A stretch of 64,000 bases of DNA from Winogradskyella pacifica (GCF_013403915.1 NZ_JABFDI010000001.1:372001-436000), one strand, 5' to 3'. Positions 52,316 through 62,496 are shown, counted from the first letter of the stretch. Translations and numbers: made by a program. The notes: generated from the sequence alone by a model not told the origin.

Positions 52316-55105
52316 ATGAATACTACTAATTTAGACGTTAGCCCAAAGGAAAATATCATAATTAAAGGAGCAAGCCTTCACAATCTTAAGAATATTGATG
52401 TTGTTATTCCACGTAATAAATTGGTTGTTATTACAGGTTTATCAGGTTCTGGGAAGTCGAGTTTAGCCTTCGATACACTTTATGCAGAAGGTCAAAGACG
52501 TTACGTAGAAAGTTTAAGTAGTTACGCACGCCAGTTTTTAGGACGACTCAACAAACCCAAAGTAGATTATATAAAAGGTATTGCTCCGGCAATTGCGATA
52601 GAGCAAAAAGTAAACTCTACAAATCCACGTTCAACTGTTGGTACAACGACAGAAATTTACGATTACCTAAAATTATTATTTGCACGTATAGGAAAAACCT
52701 ACTCTCCTATTTCGGGTGAGGAAGTTAAAAAACATACCGTTTCGGATGTCATTAATTATATTTCAAAATTTGAAGAAGGCAGCAAATTATTACTTTTAGC
52801 TCCTATTATATTAGAAGAAGGCCGAACGTTAGAAAACAAACTTCAAACCTTACAACAGCAAGGTTATGCCCGTATAAAAGTAAAAGACGATGTTGTTAGA
52901 ATTGATGATGCCTTAAAACAAAACATTTCTTCAGTTGATGATTTATTTTTAGTTGTGGATAGAATTGTCTTTAAAAATGAAGAAGATTTTCTAAATCGAT
53001 TAGCAGATGCTGTCGGGACTGCTTTTTATGAAGGAGTTGGTACATGTTTAATTGAATCCCTTTTTGATAAAAAACAAACCGTATTTAATAACAAGTTCGA
53101 AATTGACGGTATGTCGTTTTTAGAACCTAACGCACATTTATTCAGTTTTAATAATCCTTATGGAGCTTGTCCAAAATGCGAAGGTTATGGTGATGTTATT
53201 GGTATTGATGACGATCTCGTCATTCCAAATACTGAGCTATCAGTTTTCGAAAATGCCATTTTCCCTTGGAGAGGTGAAAGTATGAGCTGGTACAGAGATC
53301 AGTTGGTTAATAATTCGCACGAATTTGATTTCCCTATTCACAAACCTTATTTTCAATTAAGTGACGCCAATAAAGCCCTCATTTGGAAAGGTAATAAGTA
53401 CTTTGAAGGTTTAGACACGTTCTTTACTGAACTAGAATCGAAAGCTTATAAAATTCAGAATCGTGTGATGCTATCGCGCTACCGTGGTAAAACAAAATGT
53501 AATGTTTGTAAAGGAAAACGCTTACGTATTGATGCCAGTTATGTAAAAATAGATAAAGCAACAATCACCGATTTAGTTGATCTACCTATAGATGAATTAA
53601 TTGTGTTTTTTGAAAAATTAAAGTTGAACGAGAGTGATGCTAAAATCGCAAAACGTTTGCTTACCGAAATTAATACACGATTAGAGTTTTTATCTAATGT
53701 AGGCTTAAATTATTTAACCTTAAATCGAAAATCTAACACACTTTCTGGTGGAGAAAGTCAGCGTATAAACTTAGCGACATCATTAGGGAGTAGCCTAGTT
53801 GGTTCCATGTATATTTTAGATGAACCAAGTATTGGCTTACATCCAAAAGACACGGAACGCTTAATTGATGTTTTAAAATCTCTACGCGATTTAGGAAATA
53901 CAGTTATCGTCGTAGAACATGATGAAGATATTATGAAAGCTGCGGATTCCATTATTGATATCGGACCAGAAGCCGGAACTCTAGGCGGTGAAGTGGTTGC
54001 TGTTGGTAATTTTGAAGAGATTCTATCTGCAGATACACTCACCGCGAAATACTTAAATGGAGACTTGGAAATTGAAGTCCCGAAAAAACGAAGAACTTCA
54101 AAATACAATATCGAAATTGTTGGTGCTCGCGAAAACAACTTAAAAAATGTAACGGTTAATTTTCCATTAGAAATGCTAACGGTTATTACAGGTGTTTCTG
54201 GTAGTGGAAAAAGTACATTAATTAAAAAGATATTATTTCCAGCCATTCAAAAAAAGCTTACCGGATTTAGTGATAAAATAGGTCAGGTTTCAGAAATAAA
54301 AGGCAATCACAGCAATATTCAACATGTAGAATTTGTAGATCAGAATCCTATTGGTCGATCGTCGCGTTCTAATCCTGTGACATATATTAAAGCCTATGAT
54401 GACATTAGAGCCTTATATGCGTCTCAAAAATTAAGTAACATTCGTAATTATGCTGCCAAGCACTTTAGCTTTAACGTGGATGGTGGACGCTGTGAAACCT
54501 GTAAAGGTGAAGGAGAAGTTACTATCGAAATGCAATTTATGGCAGATGTGCATTTAACTTGTGAAACCTGTGGTGGTAAACGCTTTAAAAAAGAAGTCTT
54601 AGAAGTTAAGTTTGAAGGCAAATCTATTGATGATATTCTAAACCTTACGATTGATGATGCTATAGATTTCTTTAAAACTCATAAACAAACTAAAATTCAA
54701 GGAAAGTTACAACCGCTGCAAGATGTTGGTTTGGGCTACGTTACTTTAGGACAGTCCTCTTCTACCCTTTCTGGTGGTGAAGCGCAACGTATTAAGCTCG
54801 CTACATTTTTAGGAAAAGGAAGTAAAAGTGATAATGCGCTTTTTATATTCGATGAACCTACAACCGGACTTCATTTTCACGATATAAAGAAGTTATTAAA
54901 ATCGTTTCAAGCATTAATTGCCAAAGGCCATTCTATTATAGTCATTGAACATAATATTGATTTAATAAAATGTGCCGATTACATCATTGATTTGGGACCT
55001 GAAGGAGGAAAACACGGAGGACAACTCGTTGCTTCGGGTACACCTGAAGACATCGTAAAAAACAAGAATTCGGTTACAGGAAAATACCTTCAAGAAAAAT
55101 TATAA
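52316..55105 (+). CDS. uvrA: Excinuclease ABC subunit A
   Basis: 929 residues, normal length. Two ABC ATPase halves: Walker [36 protein letters not shown] near residue 45 and [11 protein letters not shown] near 630, each with an LSGGE signature ([26 protein letters not shown]) and DEPSIGLHP / DEPTTGLHF. Zinc modules CPKCEGYG ... CNVCKGKRL and CETCKGEGE ... CETCGGKRF. It finds bulky DNA lesions with UvrB and starts nucleotide excision repair. The next gene follows after one base, so they are cotranscribed. Confidence 0.97.
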   Translation: MNTTNLDVSPKENIIIKGASLHNLKNIDVVIPRNKLVVITGLSGSGKSSLAFDTLYAEGQRRYVESLSSYARQFLGRLNKPKVDYIKGIAPAIAIEQKVNSTNPRSTVGTTTEIYDYLKLLFARIGKTYSPISGEEVKKHTVSDVINYISKFEEGSKLLLLAPIILEEGRTLENKLQTLQQQGYARIKVKDDVVRIDDALKQNISSVDDLFLVVDRIVFKNEEDFLNRLADAVGTAFYEGVGTCLIESLFDKKQTVFNNKFEIDGMSFLEPNAHLFSFNNPYGACPKCEGYGDVIGIDDDLVIPNTELSVFENAIFPWRGESMSWYRDQLVNNSHEFDFPIHKPYFQLSDANKALIWKGNKYFEGLDTFFTELESKAYKIQNRVMLSRYRGKTKCNVCKGKRLRIDASYVKIDKATITDLVDLPIDELIVFFEKLKLNESDAKIAKRLLTEINTRLEFLSNVGLNYLTLNRKSNTLSGGESQRINLATSLGSSLVGSMYILDEPSIGLHPKDTERLIDVLKSLRDLGNTVIVVEHDEDIMKAADSIIDIGPEAGTLGGEVVAVGNFEEILSADTLTAKYLNGDLEIEVPKKRRTSKYNIEIVGARENNLKNVTVNFPLEMLTVITGVSGSGKSTLIKKILFPAIQKKLTGFSDKIGQVSEIKGNHSNIQHVEFVDQNPIGRSSRSNPVTYIKAYDDIRALYASQKLSNIRNYAAKHFSFNVDGGRCETCKGEGEVTIEMQFMADVHLTCETCGGKRFKKEVLEVKFEGKSIDDILNLTIDDAIDFFKTHKQTKIQGKLQPLQDVGLGYVTLGQSSSTLSGGEAQRIKLATFLGKGSKSDNALFIFDEPTTGLHFHDIKKLLKSFQALIAKGHSIIVIEHNIDLIKCADYIIDLGPEGGKHGGQLVASGTPEDIVKNKNSVTGKYLQEKL

Positions 55106-55106
55106 G

Positions 55107-55763
55107 ATGGATTTACCTGAAGGTTTTCATAAGGAAGTTATTGAAGCTAGAGAAAATGTGCTAAGTAATACTAATAGTACAGAATCTAAAGTTTCAACCT
55201 CTCCTTTCAAACCTGGTGGAGCCAGTTTTAAAACGAATGTTTTAATTCAAGCATCTCCTTCTAAATTAACATATAAACCTTCAATTGGTGCCGCACTCTT
55301 CAGTTTTATATTTTTAGCTGTTGGTTTAGGGGTTTTATTTTATGCCCTATTTCCCTTATTTCAATCCCATATAGAATCCGTTTCTATTAGCTGGATTCTA
55401 GTTCTTTTTGGTCTCATTTTTTTTGGCGCAGGAGCTTTCATGTTTTACAAACCGAGAGTTTTCGACAAGCAACAAGGTCTTTATTACACCACTTACGCAT
55501 TCAAAGGTTATCAGTCCAAAAGAAAACTATCTAAAGATTATTTATCATTACAATCAATCATTGCCATTCAAATTATAGGAGAGCACGTAAAAAGTGACGA
55601 TGGTTCTTATAAAAGTTTTGAACTTAATTTAGTTTTAGAAGATGCTTCTCGAAGAAACGTCGTGGATCATGGCAACTTAAAAGCTATCATTAACGATGCT
55701 GAGATGTTGAGCGAATTTCTAAATATTCCTATTTGGCATGCGAGTTCTATGAATAGTTTCTAG
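55107..55763 (+). CDS. Two-span membrane protein of unknown function
   Basis: 218 residues. A polar N-terminal tail (1-75; rich in S/T/N), two membrane segments (about 70-92 and 97-117: ALFSFIFLAVGLGVLFYALF, ISWILVLFGLIFFGAGAFMFY), then a cytosolic domain with LYYTTYAFKGYQSKRKLSKDYLSLQSIIAIQIIGEHVKS and FELNLVLEDASRRNVVDHGN. This layout is like bacterial PH-type proteins that sense or bind at the membrane, but I cannot name a family. It starts one base behind uvrA. Confidence 0.7.
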   Translation: MDLPEGFHKEVIEARENVLSNTNSTESKVSTSPFKPGGASFKTNVLIQASPSKLTYKPSIGAALFSFIFLAVGLGVLFYALFPLFQSHIESVSISWILVLFGLIFFGAGAFMFYKPRVFDKQQGLYYTTYAFKGYQSKRKLSKDYLSLQSIIAIQIIGEHVKSDDGSYKSFELNLVLEDASRRNVVDHGNLKAIINDAEMLSEFLNIPIWHASSMNSF

Positions 55764-55860
55764 CTCACTTTTCTTCACTAAGCATTACAATTATCTATTA
55801 CCATATTAAAAACTACTTAAATTATATAGCTAGTGTATTTCCTACTTATTATGATGTGAA

Positions 55861-55888
55861 TGCGAGATTATATCTCGCAATTTTCTTG
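55861..55888 (+). terminator. Hairpin, probable terminator of the uvrA transcript
   Basis: Perfect 8-bp stem TGCGAGAT (55861-55868) and ATCTCGCA (55872-55879), 3-nt loop, followed by ATTTTCTT. It is 98 bp after the gene end, so it ends the uvrA operon or serves as a stable 3' end. Confidence 0.55.
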
Positions 55889-55979
55889 CATAAGATTTTA
55901 GTAACTGTTCTTATATTTTCTTCAGTTATAAATAGTTTTTTTTAGAAAGAATAGAGAATGAATGCTTCAACTAAATAAT

Positions 55980-55987
55980 TATATTTG
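55980..55987 (+). promoter_or_regulatory. -7 promoter box of the gene at 55996
   Basis: TATATTTG, an exact TANNTTTG match, only 8 bp before the ATG, which implies an almost leaderless transcript. No -33 TTG is seen. Confidence 0.4.
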
Positions 55988-55995
55988 CCCACTAT

Positions 55996-56799
55996 ATGAT
56001 AGAGTTTCTATTCTTAATTAAGTTAATCGTAGCCATAGCATTTGTTATAGGCTTATCGGTTATTGCTGAGAATGTAAGCCCAAAAGTTGCAGGAATTTTA
56101 TCAGGCTATCCTTCTGGTTCTGCTATAACGTTATTCTTTTTTGGATTAGAAGTTAACCCTGAATTTGCAGCAGAAAGTGCCGTTTATAATATGATTGGAT
56201 TGAGTGCCACCTTATCCTTTGTTTATATTTATTACATAGCATCAAGGCACTTTAAAAAATATAATATTCTATTGTCTTCTTTGTGTGCCATAATTGGCTA
56301 CTTTGTTATTGTTTCATTGTTACAACGTATTGAAATTAATAAATACATCGCCATATTAATTCCGATTGCATTTTCATTTCTATACATCTATCTTTTCAAA
56401 AGTATTAAGAATATTAATATCCAGACTAAGGTAAAACTCAACTATAGAATTCTATTTGTGAGAGCCTTTTTTGCAGCCTTAATTATTTTGGTAATTACGA
56501 GTGTCCCAAAATTTGTAGGATCTACTTGGGCTGGACTTTTTTCTGCTTTCCCTACCACGCTTTTTCCTTTAATGTTAATCATTCATTTTACCTATTCAAA
56601 AGAACATGTACATACAGTGATTAAAAATGTGCCATTTGGTATGTTTTCGTTAATCATTTATTCATTAACAATATCAATCGTCTACCCCTTATTTGGAATA
56701 TATATAGGTACCCTTATATCATTTGGGGTAGCAACAATCTATCTCGTTGTTTACAAAAAAACATTAAACATTATAGACAAAAGTAAACGCACCTATTAA
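55996..56799 (+). CDS. Polytopic membrane protein with internal duplication
   Basis: 267 residues, about eight membrane segments. Two related units: the first has ENVSPKVAGILSGYPSGSAITLFFFGLE (residues 26-52), the second FVGSTWAGLFSAFPTTLFPLMLIIHF (about 172-197). The shared pattern is xxAGxxSxxPxxxxxxLxxxx at equal places in each half, so the gene arose by duplication of a four-span unit. This resembles the GlpM/DUF3147 style of small membrane proteins, but the assignment is weak. A transporter or flippase is possible. It is monocistronic and convergent with the DUF3667 gene. Confidence 0.75.
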   Translation: MIEFLFLIKLIVAIAFVIGLSVIAENVSPKVAGILSGYPSGSAITLFFFGLEVNPEFAAESAVYNMIGLSATLSFVYIYYIASRHFKKYNILLSSLCAIIGYFVIVSLLQRIEINKYIAILIPIAFSFLYIYLFKSIKNINIQTKVKLNYRILFVRAFFAALIILVITSVPKFVGSTWAGLFSAFPTTLFPLMLIIHFTYSKEHVHTVIKNVPFGMFSLIIYSLTISIVYPLFGIYIGTLISFGVATIYLVVYKKTLNIIDKSKRTY

Positions 56800-57038
56800 T
56801 TCATACGCTTAGTTCCTGTGTCTATGTTTTGTTAAGTTCTGCAGAACGACTTGTTGTTTTCATAACTCACTTTACTGGTCATAAAGGCTGTAGTTTAAGA
56901 AAAACAAAAAAATTATAAAAGGAAGCATTTTAATGTTAAAACAACAAGCAGCAACCTACTGTAATATTGATAATTACGCCCTTAAATATTGTGTCAATTA
57001 TACAGTTTTATTTTTTGGCACACTGGGTCTTTTAATGA

Positions 57039-58109
57039 TTAGTAGTACAAAAACGAAATAATTCCTAAGATCGTAAGCGAAAACGGTAATACAAGCGACA
57101 TAAATAAAAAGCCAATTACACCCGTTTTAACGAAACTTAAAAGCCAATGCTGTCTATAAAATCTTGCTATTGCAACTACTAAGTAAAAGAAGGTTGAAAA
57201 TGCAATAAGCCAATCTATCCAATCTGGTATGTCTATTAACCATCTATTTATTGAAAACATGATACTAAATAAGGTGAACAAGAAGGAAAAATAATAAAAA
57301 CTAAACACCAAATGATGTGAATATCTACCTTTATTAAAAAAGAATAGTTTCAATAAAAGTGCAAAAAGTGGCAATAAGAAAAACATAGCTAATGGAATGC
57401 TATCTATAAAGGTTTGGTAAATTTGTCCAAGTCCCATGGTTTTATAAAACTTAAGTATTTGACTATAAAACTTTCGTTTTATAGAACCTGCATTATCAGA
57501 CATTCCCATATGTTTATATAGCGTTTCATCCGATGCTCCTGTAGCAATTATGGAGTCCATTTCCCTTTCATTAAAAGTAAATGATGTTCCAAAATTCTTT
57601 TTAGGCACTTTAATTCTTGAGAGGGAATCTATAACTTTTAAATCATCGTCATCTAATCCTATGGTGAAGCTATTATCTCTGAGGGGTTTTAAATAATTAT
57701 TTATAGCAATAGAATCTTGAGGAATACTATCTTGGGTTAAAACTTTTTCAGATCGACTCGCCAAGACTTCTTCCATGCCTTTATCTATATCTTCTCTGAA
57801 TTCTCTAGAATAAAAACTAGATAAAAAGAAAAACACCACTGAGATAAACAAATACATCTGGGCAGGATGCAGATACATTAAACGTTTTCCGTTTATAAAT
57901 TCCTTGGCCAAATAACCAGGCTTAAATAGTAAAGGAAAAAAACTTTTAAAAAAGCGTGCATCAAAGGAAAAGTAATTACTAATGGTATTATAAAACAAAA
58001 CACCTATCGTAAGTTCGTCATTTGATTTTTGACCACAATGTGGGCAAAATTGAAAATCCGCATCAAAAGGTTGCTCACAATTTTTACAGTCTACTTGGTT
58101 GGTACTCAT
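57039..58109 (-). CDS. DUF3667 zinc-ribbon membrane protein
   Basis: 356 residues. N-terminal zinc ribbon with two CxxC pairs (CKNCEQPFDADFQFCPHCGQK, 9-29), then the DUF3667 core: NTISNYFSFDARFFKSFFPLLFKPGYLAKEFINGKRLMYLHPAQMYLFISVVFFFLSSF. A polar loop of about 130 residues (100-230) is followed by four more spans towards the C-terminus. The function of DUF3667 is unknown; it is widespread in Bacteroidota. Two frames of shadow translation were ignored. The gene is single. Confidence 0.9.
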   Translation of the reverse strand: MSTNQVDCKNCEQPFDADFQFCPHCGQKSNDELTIGVLFYNTISNYFSFDARFFKSFFPLLFKPGYLAKEFINGKRLMYLHPAQMYLFISVVFFFLSSFYSREFREDIDKGMEEVLASRSEKVLTQDSIPQDSIAINNYLKPLRDNSFTIGLDDDDLKVIDSLSRIKVPKKNFGTSFTFNEREMDSIIATGASDETLYKHMGMSDNAGSIKRKFYSQILKFYKTMGLGQIYQTFIDSIPLAMFFLLPLFALLLKLFFFNKGRYSHHLVFSFYYFSFLFTLFSIMFSINRWLIDIPDWIDWLIAFSTFFYLVVAIARFYRQHWLLSFVKTGVIGFLFMSLVLPFSLTILGIISFLYY

Positions 58110-58241
58110 AATTGATGGTTAGTCTGGTTTAAAAGTAGTAAAATATATGACACCCTCAATTGTTTGATGGTTGTTGAATTTTACCGAGATTATATCACAC
58201 TGTTTTTAAACCGACATAAAAACCTCAGAAACAGAAATATG

Positions 58242-58249
58242 TATTTTTG
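58242..58249 (+). promoter_or_regulatory. -7 promoter box of the gene at 58300
   Basis: TATTTTTG, an exact TANNTTTG match, 50 bp before the ATG at 58300. No -33 TTG at the right spacing. Confidence 0.5.
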
Positions 58250-58299
58250 GCACGCTGTTTGTTTTATACTAAACGAGTTTAATTTAAAACCCAATTATT

Positions 58300-59538
58300 A
58301 TGAAACGAATTATATATTTATTTGCAGCCTTAGTCGCTATAAGCACAACTGCATTCGCAACCAGCACAACAACATCAGAAGCAGAGGCTTCAATTAATAA
58401 CAATGTGAGAGGTTATGGTAATTCTTTCATATTTGATGAAGCCGGAATTGAGTTTTCCGTTTTTGCAGATGGTCAGTTTGATTTCTATTTACCAAATTAT
58501 GGCCCCGATGTAAGTGTAGGAATTAATACTCCTGGGTTTAGCTTGAGTTTTAACTCTGGATACGATTATAATCCTTATATACAATATGATAGTTTTGGTG
58601 CTATTATTCAAATAGAAAACACACCTATCTATTATGATTATTACGGACGTGTTAACCAAATCGGTAACATCTTTATTAACTACAACACTTTTGGTAGAAT
58701 CAGTAACGTTGGTGGACTAAATGTGTACTACAGAAACAATGTATTTTATAGATACGATGGCTTTATTAACATATATAACAGATCTTACGTTTATAGACCT
58801 TGGCACCAATTTTATGCGGTACCACATATTAATTACAGTATCGTACATGTAAATCCATACAGACAGCATTACACCCCTGTAAGACATATTTATTATAGAC
58901 CTTATACGAACAATGTAAGACATTATAATATTGGAAGACGCGATAATGGTTATGCGGTTAGAAGAACTACTACAACCACTAGAACACGTGTTAGTTATGC
59001 TCAAACTCCAAGAAACAGTAGAGAGCGTAGTATTAGAACACAAGCACAACGTAATAATACGACAATTGCAAGCACAAGAGCTACACGTTTAAGAGATAAC
59101 AATTCAACTGTTACTAGAACTACAACGACGCGTAATACAACTGCAACACCTGCACGTTCTGCGACGAGAGTTTCAACAACTACAAGAACAGCAACCCCTC
59201 GTAATAGTGCAACAACGAGAACAAATACAAGAGTCTCAACTCCTAGTAGAACACTTACCCAGCGTTCCACTAGAGTTACACCTACGAGAAATACAAATGT
59301 GACTAGAAGCAGTTCTTCTGTGTCTAAAACTATAGAACGAGGAAATAGTTCATCAGTTAGAAAACCAAGTGTTACTAATTCTCGTATATCTACTAAAGCA
59401 ACATCACAAAGCTCAAGAAAAAGTAATGTGACGCAAAATAGAACAACGAAATCGGCTGTAAAAGCAAGATCAAACACAAGTAGTAGAACGAGCAACCAAA
59501 GTTCTACAAGATCTAACTCAAGTCGATCTAGAGGATAA
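58300..59538 (+). CDS. Exported cationic protein with Tyr/Asn-rich and Arg/Thr/Ser-rich regions
   Basis: 412 residues. Signal peptide at about 1-20 (RIIYLFAALVAISTTAFA). Residues 40-210 are rich in Tyr, Asn and Gly with short repeats (IYYDYYGRVNQIGNIFINYNTFGRISNVGGLNVYYRN, RPYTNNVRHYN). From about 215 to the end the chain is low complexity, mostly Arg, Thr and Ser (TTTTTRTRVSYAQTPRN, RTTTTRNTTATPARS), hence strongly positive. There are no cysteines and no sorting domain. A matrix, polyanion- or DNA-binding surface role is conceivable but unproved. Other frames opposite the repeat region are artefacts of the composition. Confidence 0.8.
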   Translation: MKRIIYLFAALVAISTTAFATSTTTSEAEASINNNVRGYGNSFIFDEAGIEFSVFADGQFDFYLPNYGPDVSVGINTPGFSLSFNSGYDYNPYIQYDSFGAIIQIENTPIYYDYYGRVNQIGNIFINYNTFGRISNVGGLNVYYRNNVFYRYDGFINIYNRSYVYRPWHQFYAVPHINYSIVHVNPYRQHYTPVRHIYYRPYTNNVRHYNIGRRDNGYAVRRTTTTTRTRVSYAQTPRNSRERSIRTQAQRNNTTIASTRATRLRDNNSTVTRTTTTRNTTATPARSATRVSTTTRTATPRNSATTRTNTRVSTPSRTLTQRSTRVTPTRNTNVTRSSSSVSKTIERGNSSSVRKPSVTNSRISTKATSQSSRKSNVTQNRTTKSAVKARSNTSSRTSNQSSTRSNSSRSRG

Positions 59539-59563
59539 AAAGTTTTTTTTGGTTGGTTAGAAG

Positions 59564-59610
59564 TTCCCGTATATAGTATGCCTCAAAGCGCTTTACGGGA
59601 ATTTCTTTTA
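59564..59610 (+). terminator. Probable terminator of the gene at 58300
   Basis: Stem TTCCCGTA (59564-59571) and TACGGGAA (59594-59601), loop 22 nt, followed by TTTCTTTTA. Perfect arms but a long loop, so moderate support. Confidence 0.55.
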
Positions 59611-59621
59611 TAATAAAACAT

Positions 59622-61079
59622 CTAAAGTTTTAGGTGCTTTTTTATTTGTAGTGAGATATCATCTGAGACGTTCATTTTATAAATCAACATAAAATAAATG
59701 AGGCTTATTAATCCAGATTTTAAAATGATATTAATAATTGGATGAAATGGAAAATCCCAAAAGTAAAATGCAAACGACAATACAATCAATGCCAAAATAA
59801 TCTTAACTGAACCAGATGTAAATGGCAGCATATTAAATTTTCGTTTTACAAATACAATTTTGATTGTATTATAAATGAATACCGCTAAAAATGTTGCAAA
59901 AGCAGATCCTTCAATGCCATATACAGGAATAAAAACCGCATTCAACACAATAGCCATAATAGCCAGTAATACTCCAAAAAACAACACCATTCTGTAATAA
60001 TCACTGTTAAATAATATAGCATTATTATTCCCCAAACTGTTGTCATATAGCTTAGCCAGACTTACAATTAAAACCACAAAAAGTCCACCTGTAAATTTCT
60101 CTGGAAGAATTTCATATAGTTGATTAATGTTTAAAATAATGAGCAGAAAAATAAAACCACTAACTACTAAAAGCGTTATTGAGCTTCTCTTATATAAATC
60201 TTCTAAAGCAACCTTGTCTTTTTCATTAAGATACTTTGCTGTTAACGGTAACATAATTTGATGCATAGCACGTTGTGGAACGGCAATCACAGTAGCAATA
60301 AAAATAGCCACACTATAATAAGCCACCTGCTCAATATCTGGTAAGATTAAACCAATCATAAATTTATCAATATCTAGAATAAGCATCGCCACCGAACCTG
60401 CTATAATCATTAGTGCTGAATACTTTAATATTGAAAATTGATTTTCTAATTTTTGAAACTTTAACTTCGGAAATCTTACTGAATAGGCATACAGTTTCAT
60501 AAGCACCATACGTAAGACATAAACGGCAACGAGTGCGTTAATAAATTGCGCAACCGACAACCAATCTAAATACACCGCAAAAAGTAAAAACATAATGCAA
60601 ACGCGATGAAATATCTCTTTCATTAAGTTTCCAAAAACGGTTTGCATTTGCACTTTTGTCCAAGCAAAAAAGATTTCGAAATAAGCCATTGCCACAGCCA
60701 AAATAAAAATATGCCAGATATAACTTTCTACAATTTGGTTTTCGTTTGAAAGCCAATCAACAATTAAATCATAAGCAAAGTAGCCTATAACAACCGTTGG
60801 AATTATAAACAATAAGGGCAAAAATAACATCAGCGTTAAAAAGCTATTGATACTATTTTTAGTTTTGAATGTCGAATAAAATTTCACAATGGCATTATGA
60901 ACACCAAAGGCCATAAAAGGCATCATAATATTAGCCGCTGAAAGTAGAAAGGCAACTAAACCATAATATTGATCCGTTAAAAAATTAGTGTAAAGAAAAA
61001 GTGTATTAATAGCTCCTATACCAAAGCCCAAATAGGTTGTAATAGTATTTTTAAATGATTGACTTAAAACGATTCCCAT
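59622..61079 (-). CDS. Polysaccharide flippase (MOP/Wzx type)
   Basis: 485 residues, about 12-14 membrane segments spread along the whole chain (GIGAINTLFLYTNFLTD, LMIIAGSVAMLILDIDKFMIGLILPDIEQVAYYSVAIFIATVIAVPQRAMHQI, LLVVSGFIFLLIILNI). It fits the polysaccharide-biosynthesis MOP superfamily, which turns lipid-linked glycan units to the periplasmic side. Its neighbours (GT4, YfhO) support surface-polysaccharide work. The last 30 residues carry charged QIKKHLKL. The promoter could not be defined. Confidence 0.88.
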   Translation of the reverse strand: MGIVLSQSFKNTITTYLGFGIGAINTLFLYTNFLTDQYYGLVAFLLSAANIMMPFMAFGVHNAIVKFYSTFKTKNSINSFLTLMLFLPLLFIIPTVVIGYFAYDLIVDWLSNENQIVESYIWHIFILAVAMAYFEIFFAWTKVQMQTVFGNLMKEIFHRVCIMFLLFAVYLDWLSVAQFINALVAVYVLRMVLMKLYAYSVRFPKLKFQKLENQFSILKYSALMIIAGSVAMLILDIDKFMIGLILPDIEQVAYYSVAIFIATVIAVPQRAMHQIMLPLTAKYLNEKDKVALEDLYKRSSITLLVVSGFIFLLIILNINQLYEILPEKFTGGLFVVLIVSLAKLYDNSLGNNNAILFNSDYYRMVLFFGVLLAIMAIVLNAVFIPVYGIEGSAFATFLAVFIYNTIKIVFVKRKFNMLPFTSGSVKIILALIVLSFAFYFWDFPFHPIINIILKSGLISLIYFMLIYKMNVSDDISLQIKKHLKL

Positions 61080-61135
61080 AGTGAAGCAAAATACGATTAA
61101 TTAAGTTTAAAATTTTAATATGCCATTAGAAAACA

Positions 61136-61160
61136 CCCCCTCAAGTCCACTCAAGGGGAC
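61136..61160. repeat. Short REP-like repeat remnant
   Basis: GC-rich run with C5 at the left, ending in a small hairpin GTCCAC-TCAA-GGGGAC (61145-61160, one mismatch). It stands out from the AT-rich gap between the flippase and GT4 genes. Similar CCCCTCAAG-type pieces recur in flavobacterial spacers as far as I recall. Confidence 0.5.
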
Positions 61161-61204
61161 ATTCCTATCAATAAACTTTTGAGTATTGTTCCTTTGAGTA
61201 AACT

Positions 61205-62491
61205 TTAGACTCGATTTAACAAACCTGCTAATTTTTCAGTCAAGGCTTTGCGACTGTACGGTTGTAAACCAATAGCATTTACTTTTAATGTATTACTTTG
61301 AAAAGCTTCGAAATAGTTTAAAAGTTGTGACTTTAATTCGGCTTTCTGCTTATAGTTAAAATACGTTCCTGTATTTGTAGATTTTATGATTTGTTCTACA
61401 TCAGCATCTTCTGGACCAATGGCTAATATGGGTGTTTCTGAGATTAAATATTCAAAAACTTTTGCTGCAATAATGGCTTTGGTATCTTCAGAATCAATTT
61501 CAATTAATAACAGTAATTGTGATTTCATTTGAAATTGTAATGCTTCATCATGACTCACATACCCCACAACTTCTAAATGATTCTTTAAACCATTATTATG
61601 AATCGATTCAATAACATCATCACTAACGACACCTATTAATTGTAATTTGAAAGCTTCAGAAAAAGCACTATTTTCTTTAATTAATTCTGAAAGTATTTCC
61701 CATAATATCACAGGATTACGTTCCGATAATAACGATCCAATGTGTGATAAGGTAAAGTGCTCATCCTTCGTATCTACCCTGACTGAATGCGAATCGTAAC
61801 CATTCGTAATAACCGAAATGGGTTGTTTGGTTTTGGTTTGAAATTCGTTTTTGGTATGGTTACTAGTCACTATAATTTCATCAGCTGCATTTAGAACCTT
61901 TTTTTCTAAGTCAATGTGCTTTGCTTTTGAAGAGTTCGTTAATTTTAAATCTTTATGATAGCCAATGGTGGTCCAAGGATCTCTAAAATCGGCTAACCAT
62001 TTTATACCTAATCTTCCTTTTAGCTGCAAGCCTATTAAATGCAAACTGTGAGGTGGCCCCGTAGTAATTACAGTTTCAATTTGATGCTCTTTTATATAGT
62101 TTGAAAGAAATTCAACCGAGGGTTTTATCCAGTTTTTTCGCGCATCAGGGATAAAAAAATTACCTCTTACATAAAGCATTGTTTTTTCTATCAACGATTG
62201 CTTTTTGGCTTTAGGAATCACACCAGAACTAATTTTCTTCGACTTTCCTTTAGAGAATAAACTCGCCAAACCATAAGGTTCGCTGATCGGTTGCTTTAAA
62301 ATGGTAATAGTATCCGAAATTTCATTTACCAAACTTTCATCCATTATTGGGTAGTTTGGATTTTCAGGACAATACACAATGGGTTCTATACCAAACTCAG
62401 GTAAATACTTCACAAATTTTAACCAACGCTGCACGCCTGGCCCTCCTGCTGGTGGCCAATAATAGGTTATTATGAGTACTTTGTTTTTCAT
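61205..62491 (-). CDS. GT4 family glycosyltransferase
   Basis: 428 residues, GT-B fold. N-terminal MKNKVLIITYYWPPAGGPGVQRWLKFVKYLPEFGIEPIVYCP is the standard GT4 entry in Bacteroidota. ETVITTGPPHSLHLIGLQLKGRLGIKWLADFRDPWTTI and IVTSNHTKNEF follow, then the C-terminal domain with HIGSLLSERNP and late VVGYVSHDEALQFQMKSQLLLLIEIDSEDTKAIIAAKVFEYLISETPILAIG. The classical E-x7-E is only partly kept (KVFEYLISETP). It transfers sugars to a surface glycan in the cytosol. REP-like repeats flank it on both sides. Confidence 0.9.
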   Translation of the reverse strand: MKNKVLIITYYWPPAGGPGVQRWLKFVKYLPEFGIEPIVYCPENPNYPIMDESLVNEISDTITILKQPISEPYGLASLFSKGKSKKISSGVIPKAKKQSLIEKTMLYVRGNFFIPDARKNWIKPSVEFLSNYIKEHQIETVITTGPPHSLHLIGLQLKGRLGIKWLADFRDPWTTIGYHKDLKLTNSSKAKHIDLEKKVLNAADEIIVTSNHTKNEFQTKTKQPISVITNGYDSHSVRVDTKDEHFTLSHIGSLLSERNPVILWEILSELIKENSAFSEAFKLQLIGVVSDDVIESIHNNGLKNHLEVVGYVSHDEALQFQMKSQLLLLIEIDSEDTKAIIAAKVFEYLISETPILAIGPEDADVEQIIKSTNTGTYFNYKQKAELKSQLLNYFEAFQSNTLKVNAIGLQPYSRKALTEKLAGLLNRV

Positions 62492-62496
62492 CCTGA

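Noticed and set aside
56836-56847. 12-bp perfect palindrome GTTCTGCAGAAC, LexA-box-like
   Set aside because: It lies between two convergent genes, with no promoter beside it, so an operator role is not supported.
56933-57061. 42-codon plus-strand frame with AAGGAAG ahead of its ATG and one hydrophobic stretch
   Set aside because: It overlaps the end of the DUF3667 gene by 23 bp, and the first half has random composition. It might be real, but nothing else supports it.
59001-59495. 164-codon minus-strand frame opposite the Arg/Thr/Ser-rich region
   Set aside because: It is a Val/Leu-rich mirror image of the repeats on the plus strand and has no promoter or homologue-like pattern.
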